Assembly: GCF_003573695.1 (NCBI RefSeq)
Contig: NC_039368.1
Span: 13,272,360 to 13,336,359, forward strand
DNA: 64,000 nt
Reading direction: 5' to 3'
DNA from: Papaver somniferum
Taxonomy: Eukaryota > Streptophyta > Magnoliopsida > Ranunculales > Papaveraceae
Shown here piece by piece: positions 60,141-64,000 of the stretch. The notes below the pieces were generated by a model. It was not told the DNA's origin. It made no database searches and worked only from the letters and a program-made list of their open reading frames with translations. The position numbers and the translations under genes were made by a program. Numbering within the stretch: position 1 is the stretch's first letter; every line of letters begins with the position of its first letter.

Positions 60141-60200
60141 TTTTTGGACTAGCGAGTAAATAATCTAGTCCAAAAACATGTTTTTGGACTAGCTAGTAAA
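60141..60200. repeat. Inverted repeat TTTTTGGACTAG / CTAGTCCAAAAA
   Basis: Perfect 12-bp arms at 60141-60152 and 60165-60176 enclose a 12-nt loop. A third copy of the left arm begins at about 60180. The surrounding 200 bp contain more GGACTAG words. It may be part of a decayed foldback element. 60201-60470 holds no gene that I can see. Confidence 0.7.
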
Positions 60201-60470
60201 TGTTTTTGACGGGTGGACTAGCCATTAAATGGGTCATGAAAAACTGGACTAGACAATAATTCCTACTTTTATGCTCTTACCGGAATCCGGAATCCAGAAT
60301 CTGCACTGGAAGCTGAGTTTATTTTTCTAACTGGAGATATTGGCTATGAGGATGGCAAGGCCCGCATACCTCAGGTTGACCGTTAGTACGTGGATGCTTG
60401 ATCAGTCCTATTGAGCAGAAATGAGCTACGCCTTGATATTTGAAGATGTTTGATTTAAATTCCCGTAAGG

Positions 60471-61016
60471 CCAAGCACTATGGTGCAGGGCATCCCTTCC
60501 CTATCCCTCAAATAAAGGAAAGGGATAGCACAAGAAAGATAGCCTCACTATGGTGTCCTTCTTTCCCTTCCCTACACGATACGGCTATTCACATAGTGCC
60601 CTGTATTTTTTTTTCCACTTTCTTCCCCATGGGAATATATTTGTCTAAGTAAAAAAAAGATATGTAATAGGTAAAAAGGAGATACAATAGGTAAAAAAAG
60701 AGTTTTAGTAAAAAAAAAAGAGTGAAAAGGAAAAATTTTAAGGTAAAATTTTAAAAACCAGAAACGGAAACGGCTACTCAGTTGCCGTGTAAAATTCTAC
60801 GGTTATTGAGTAACCGTAAAGTGTAAATTCATACGACAATTGAGTAGTCGTATGATTTCCCCTCCCTACTAAGAGATCAGATGTAATCCTCCTTGTAGGG
60901 AAAGGGAGGGATATCCCTACACATGTAGGGATATGGAAGACCATAGTAGTTGGGTTTTTGGTTTTTTCCCTATATATGAGGGATAGGGAAGGAAAAAAGA
61001 CTACCATAGTGCTTGG
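60471..61016. mobile_element. MITE-like DNA transposon, 546 bp, 14-bp perfect terminal inverted repeats
   Basis: CCAAGCACTATGGT at 60471-60484 is the exact reverse complement of ACCATAGTGCTTGG at 61003-61016. Inside both ends a CTTCCCTATCCCTCA motif follows, so the imperfect inverted repeat extends to about 45-50 bp. Further ACTATGGT copies lie inward. There is no transposase. Flanking triplets are TAA (60466-60468) and TGA (61019-61021) when two extra bases are allowed at each end, which is too weak to name a superfamily; a Harbinger-type element is possible. The open frames inside are incidental. Confidence 0.82.
60770..60851. repeat. Three related 19-bp hairpins in the MITE core
   Basis: The segments at 60770-60788 (ACGGC...GCCGT), 60799-60817 (ACGGTTA...TAACCGT) and 60833-60851 (ACGAC...GTCGT) are each 19 bp with complementary ends and a central [T/A]TTGAGTA-like core, inverted in the first. 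Arm changes are matched on both sides. Confidence 0.8.
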
Positions 61017-61285
61017 TCTGAGAGCTAATCCATTGACAAAGCATTATTCACATACTTATTCACATCTTCCAGTTTCCCGATTCCCTATCCGACTTATCAT
61101 ATTGAAACTATCTGACTTATCTGGATTGACCTAATATGTTTGTTTTCAACTCATATCAAATTCAAAAATATGAGTTGGTGGATTGTTCCTATGAATCATG
61201 AGAATTTTTAATTATCTTTAATTATCTGACTTAAACGGGTGTCTTGTTCCTATGAATCATGAGTATTTTCAGTTATCTGACTTAA

Positions 61286-61700
61286 ACGGGTCCGAGTCAG
61301 GTCGTGAGTTAGATCTGACTCAAAATAAAATATTTAACAATATGATAAGTCGGTATCGTGTTCCCAATTTATCATTATCTGGATTAACAGGGTATGAGTT
61401 AGTTAGAGAGTCAGGTAGTGAATTAGATCTGACTCAAAATAAAAATTAAACGATCGGTATCTTACTTGTGTTGAGTCGGGTCGTGAATTATACCTGACTC
61501 AAAAGAGTCAGGTCGTGAATTAGATCCGACTCAAAATAAAAATTAAACGATCGGTATCTAACTTGTGTTGAGTCAAATTGACTCGAGTTAGCAAAAAGCA
61601 AATATCATATAAAAGCTAGCAAAAAGCAAATAAAAATTAAACAATCGGTATCTGCCTTGTGTTGAGCCATATCCAAATTCGAGTTAGCAAAAAGCAAATA
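61286..61700. repeat. Degenerate tandem repeat with GAGTCAGGTCGTGA words
   Basis: Units begin GAGTCAGGT[C/A]GTGA at 61294, 61408, 61474 and 61506. They continue with TTAGATC[T/C]GACTCAAAA and often ATTAAACGATCGGTATC. A second module, GCAAAAAGCAAATATCATA, recurs at about 61593, 61616 and 61689. Unit lengths vary from about 32 to 114 bp. No gene is present. Confidence 0.75.
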
Positions 61701-61711
61701 TCATATAGGAT

Positions 61712-62268
61712 CTAAGAAAAATGCAAAAAACAAATATCATGTAGACCCAAGTGGCTAACTTTTCTTTTGTAGCAATCTAAGAAAATATCAACTTCAGAAG
61801 TATCAATAGGATGCTGGTTATATTTTTCTTTCATGATCATGAAGAACAAAGTTAAGATCACCCAAACAATCCAAGATAGAGTATTATTATTCGCAGTATT
61901 TTTAATCATTTTCCAAGAGTTAAATTTATCTTTAGTAGTATAGGAACTACCATAATAGCATGTGAATAACCAAGAGGTTCCATTTGCTGGCGTGATAGTA
62001 ACACTTATATTATTATTGGAAAAGTCAATACAAATATGCATACATTAGATTTCCAGGAAAGAGCTAGCCAACCAGAAGTGTCAATTACACCATTTGGTTC
62101 AACAAACCAGAAATTGGCAACCCTTATGTTACTACGGATAAAACTAAGATTATTAGATTTCTACTTGCTCTCAGAAAGAAAGAAAATATCAGGATTATGT
62201 CTATTCAAAATGCCATTTAGAACTATGCTAGTGTTATGTTTGCATAAACCTTGGGAATTCCATGACAT
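61712..62268 (-). pseudogene. LINE (L1-type) endonuclease remnant
   Basis: Reading leftward from ATG at 62268 the minus strand gives MSWNSQGL, then PDIFFLSESK followed by a TAG stop, then FVEPNGVIDTSGWLALSW. After a frameshift near 62040 it continues with PANGTSWLFTCYYGS, SEVDIFLDC and LGLHDICF, ending at about 61712. This order matches the APE-type endonuclease domain at the start of plant LINE ORF2: the WN-QGL start, the catalytic Glu region in FLSE-K, and a decayed GDLN segment. The endonuclease nicks target DNA to prime reverse transcription. The reverse transcriptase is absent. The fragment is dead: it has a stop, a frameshift and a lost GDxN motif, and it breaks off inside the domain. 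Confidence 0.85.
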
Positions 62269-62269
62269 G

Positions 62270-62884
62270 CCTATAAAAAATTTCAGAAGTTTGATATCCT
62301 AGGATAAGCAAGAATAATAATAAGGTAACCTAGAAAAATATGCATACTTAAATTCTGGCTAGTGTGGTTAGAGTGACAGCTGAAAAAACTAAAAATATTA
62401 ACATGGAAATACAATTTAGCATACAAGCTTGGAAATAATGATTATAAGGTATGGAATAAAAGAAATACCTCTGCTTGAATGAAAGGATTTACTCTCTTAA
62501 GGTTGCTAGTAGTCAAAATGGTTGAGGGGTTGTTGATGGTAAGTTTTTGACAACCGACAAAATTGTAATATTTCCCCTGCCCAGCTGCAGAAGCATGAAG
62601 TAAACATGCATGAATTCCTGACCCGACATCAGAATTATAGATTCGTACTTTTCCACTATATTCCACAAAATAATTGAGAATACATATCCATCTAATGGCT
62701 ACATTGATCTTGTAGCTTTCTTATACATGTTTATGCCTACAAGATTACAGAGCTTTGCTCGGCTGAACTCTCTTTATTTTATGCACGGCCTAACATATTT
62801 TCATGTATTAATCAGAGTACACTGATGCTACAAATTATAAATATTCAGAATGAACTTCTATGGCATTTCTGGATAAAAGTACTA
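62270..62884. other. Non-coding stretch, nothing recognised
   Basis: This is AT-rich sequence between the LINE remnant and the Stowaway-like element. The short open frames have no motif. It could include the 5' untranslated part of the LINE, but I cannot show that. Confidence 0.5.
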
Positions 62885-63268
62885 CTCCCTCATCATAAAT
62901 TAACAGTCATAATTGACTTTGCAAAAAATTAAGTAAATCCTATAAAATGTCATGACTAATCGTTGACCAGCCATATTTAATGTTATGTTATTACCAAAAC
63001 TAAAATTGATAGAAAGATATTGAATAAATGTTTTTATTTAAAAAAGGAATGATGATTAATATAAAGACATTGAATATATTTTTTCCTTATATATGGTGTT
63101 AATATTTAAGATTTGGAATTAAGTTTATATTGCAAATAATTTTATGGTTATAAAAAATAAAGGGTATATTTGATAGTTTAAAGGAAAAACATGTCTATAA
63201 ACAGAGCGGACAGATAAAAAAAGACATACCAAAGTAGAAATTAGGACAGATAAAAAACACAGAGGGAA
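62885..63268. mobile_element. Stowaway-like MITE (384 bp)
   Basis: It begins CTCCCTCATCATAAATTAAC and ends GGACAGATAAAAAAC...GAGGGAA, flanked by TA on both sides (62883-62884 and 63269-63270). The CTCCCTC...GAGGGA termini, TA target, small size, AT-rich interior and lack of coding fit Tc1/mariner-derived Stowaway elements. The inverted repeats have decayed beyond the first eight or so bases. Confidence 0.65.
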
Positions 63269-63433
63269 TATTAGAAACATACAATTTAGTACAAAGTTGT
63301 ATTGAACATCATTACGAGTTGCAGAGCTTCCATAGTTGAATTCCTCAAATATGTTCTATATGTACTCCAAGATGCTATCAAAGTGCCAACGCAACTACGC
63401 ATGGCCATAGCCAAGTAACCGAGACAAGTTGAC

Positions 63434-63650
63434 AAGCCAACTTGGTCGCACCTCTCAGTCCATGGCCAGCATCCCAAGCCAACTTAGTCGTGCCTCCCAG
63501 GCCATTGGCCAGTGTACCAAGCCAAGTTGGCCATGTCCTAGGCCAACATTAAACGCGTCCCACGTCAACATTGGCCAGCGTCTTGGGGACAACTTGGCCA
63601 ATGTCCTCGAGGCCAATGTTGTCGCACCCAGCACTAATGCCATTACGCCA
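63434..63650. repeat. Degenerate minisatellite, ~42-bp unit with GCCAACTTGG words
   Basis: AAGCCAACTTGG-like starts occur at 63434, 63476 and 63519, 42-43 bp apart, each followed by TGCCTCCCAGGCC-like sequence. Further right the spacing degrades, but CCAACATTGGCC and CAACTTGGCCAATG palindromic words continue. The open frames follow the repeat. 63651-64000 holds nothing recognised. Confidence 0.65.
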
Positions 63651-64000
63651 ATTCCACTCCTCAACCATGGTTATTTCTATAGATGCACATTATTGTGGCT
63701 AGCATGATCACCATGACAGAAACATGCCACAAGTGTATCATGGCCATGTTACACTGTCATGAGCCTGCTAATGATGATATTTTATGACAAACTTCTATGT
63801 CACTTCAACAAGGTTTGGCTAGCTTAGGCTGAATACTCCGTCAAAATACATCATGGCTATAATCTAGTCAAGAAAAGAGATAGTCCATGATTCTACTAAT
63901 TATTACAAGAAATTAAAACATGTTACATGGGGGAATTCATCATGGGTATTGTTCTGGTGGTTTATATCGATATGCGACGTGGAAACACCCCATGATGAGA

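Noticed and set aside
63429..63707. A 92-codon frame at the right end
   Set aside because: It translates the 42-bp minisatellite, and the other strand is open too.

Overview
The window is nuclear DNA of a flowering plant, probably a eudicot. It holds plant Ty3/gypsy retrotransposons primed by a cytosolic tRNA, an L1-type LINE remnant, small DNA transposons, a fragment of a plant-type riboflavin gene, and a very large tandem satellite. I see no intact host protein gene and no tRNA or rRNA gene. Nearly everything is repeat biology.

Region 1 (1-32746) is one continuous satellite array of a monomer of about 401 bp, roughly 80-90 copies in a single orientation. It has several levels of organisation: an A-A-B-B four-monomer higher-order repeat of about 1608 bp (19.3-23.8 kb), block duplications at offsets of 8254, 4795, 2390 and 1991 bp, and a sub-array of shortened monomers (246 and 227/228 bp) at 9.9-12.3 kb whose deletions lie between short direct repeats. 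Each full monomer carries four inverted pairs of the same pentamer (CAAGT/ACTTG). Long open frames on the minus strand of the monomers begin at TTG and are not convincing genes. Six N gaps lie in the array, four of them clustered at 25.5-26.06 kb beside an apparently perfect 1.7-kb duplication, so part of this stretch may be an assembly artefact.

Region 2 (32747-40788) is AT-rich single-copy-like DNA with minisatellites, a dispersed GTGTACA...TGTACAC dyad family, and at 39003-39501 a decayed fragment of a RIBA-type riboflavin gene, ending in the DHBP-synthase motif DDDDRENEGDL.

Region 3 (40789-59709) is a nested pair of LTR retrotransposons. The outer one is on the minus strand and old, with LTRs of 2343 and 2353 bp that differ by several percent. 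Its gag-protease region is decayed and it also has an acidic ORF on the opposite strand. The inner one (47613-56565) is on the plus strand and young. It has 2550/2564-bp LTRs that are almost identical, a perfect 5-bp target duplication AGTAC, a tRNA-Asp primer site and a frameshifted gag, but no protease or polymerase. It landed inside the outer element's gag. Neither element encodes a reverse transcriptase here, so both are non-autonomous.

Region 4 (59710-64000) continues the TACTAGTA-rich simple repeat that the outer element interrupted. It then holds a 546-bp inverted-repeat transposon containing three related hairpins, a small tandem repeat, a minus-strand LINE endonuclease remnant, a Stowaway-like MITE and a short minisatellite.
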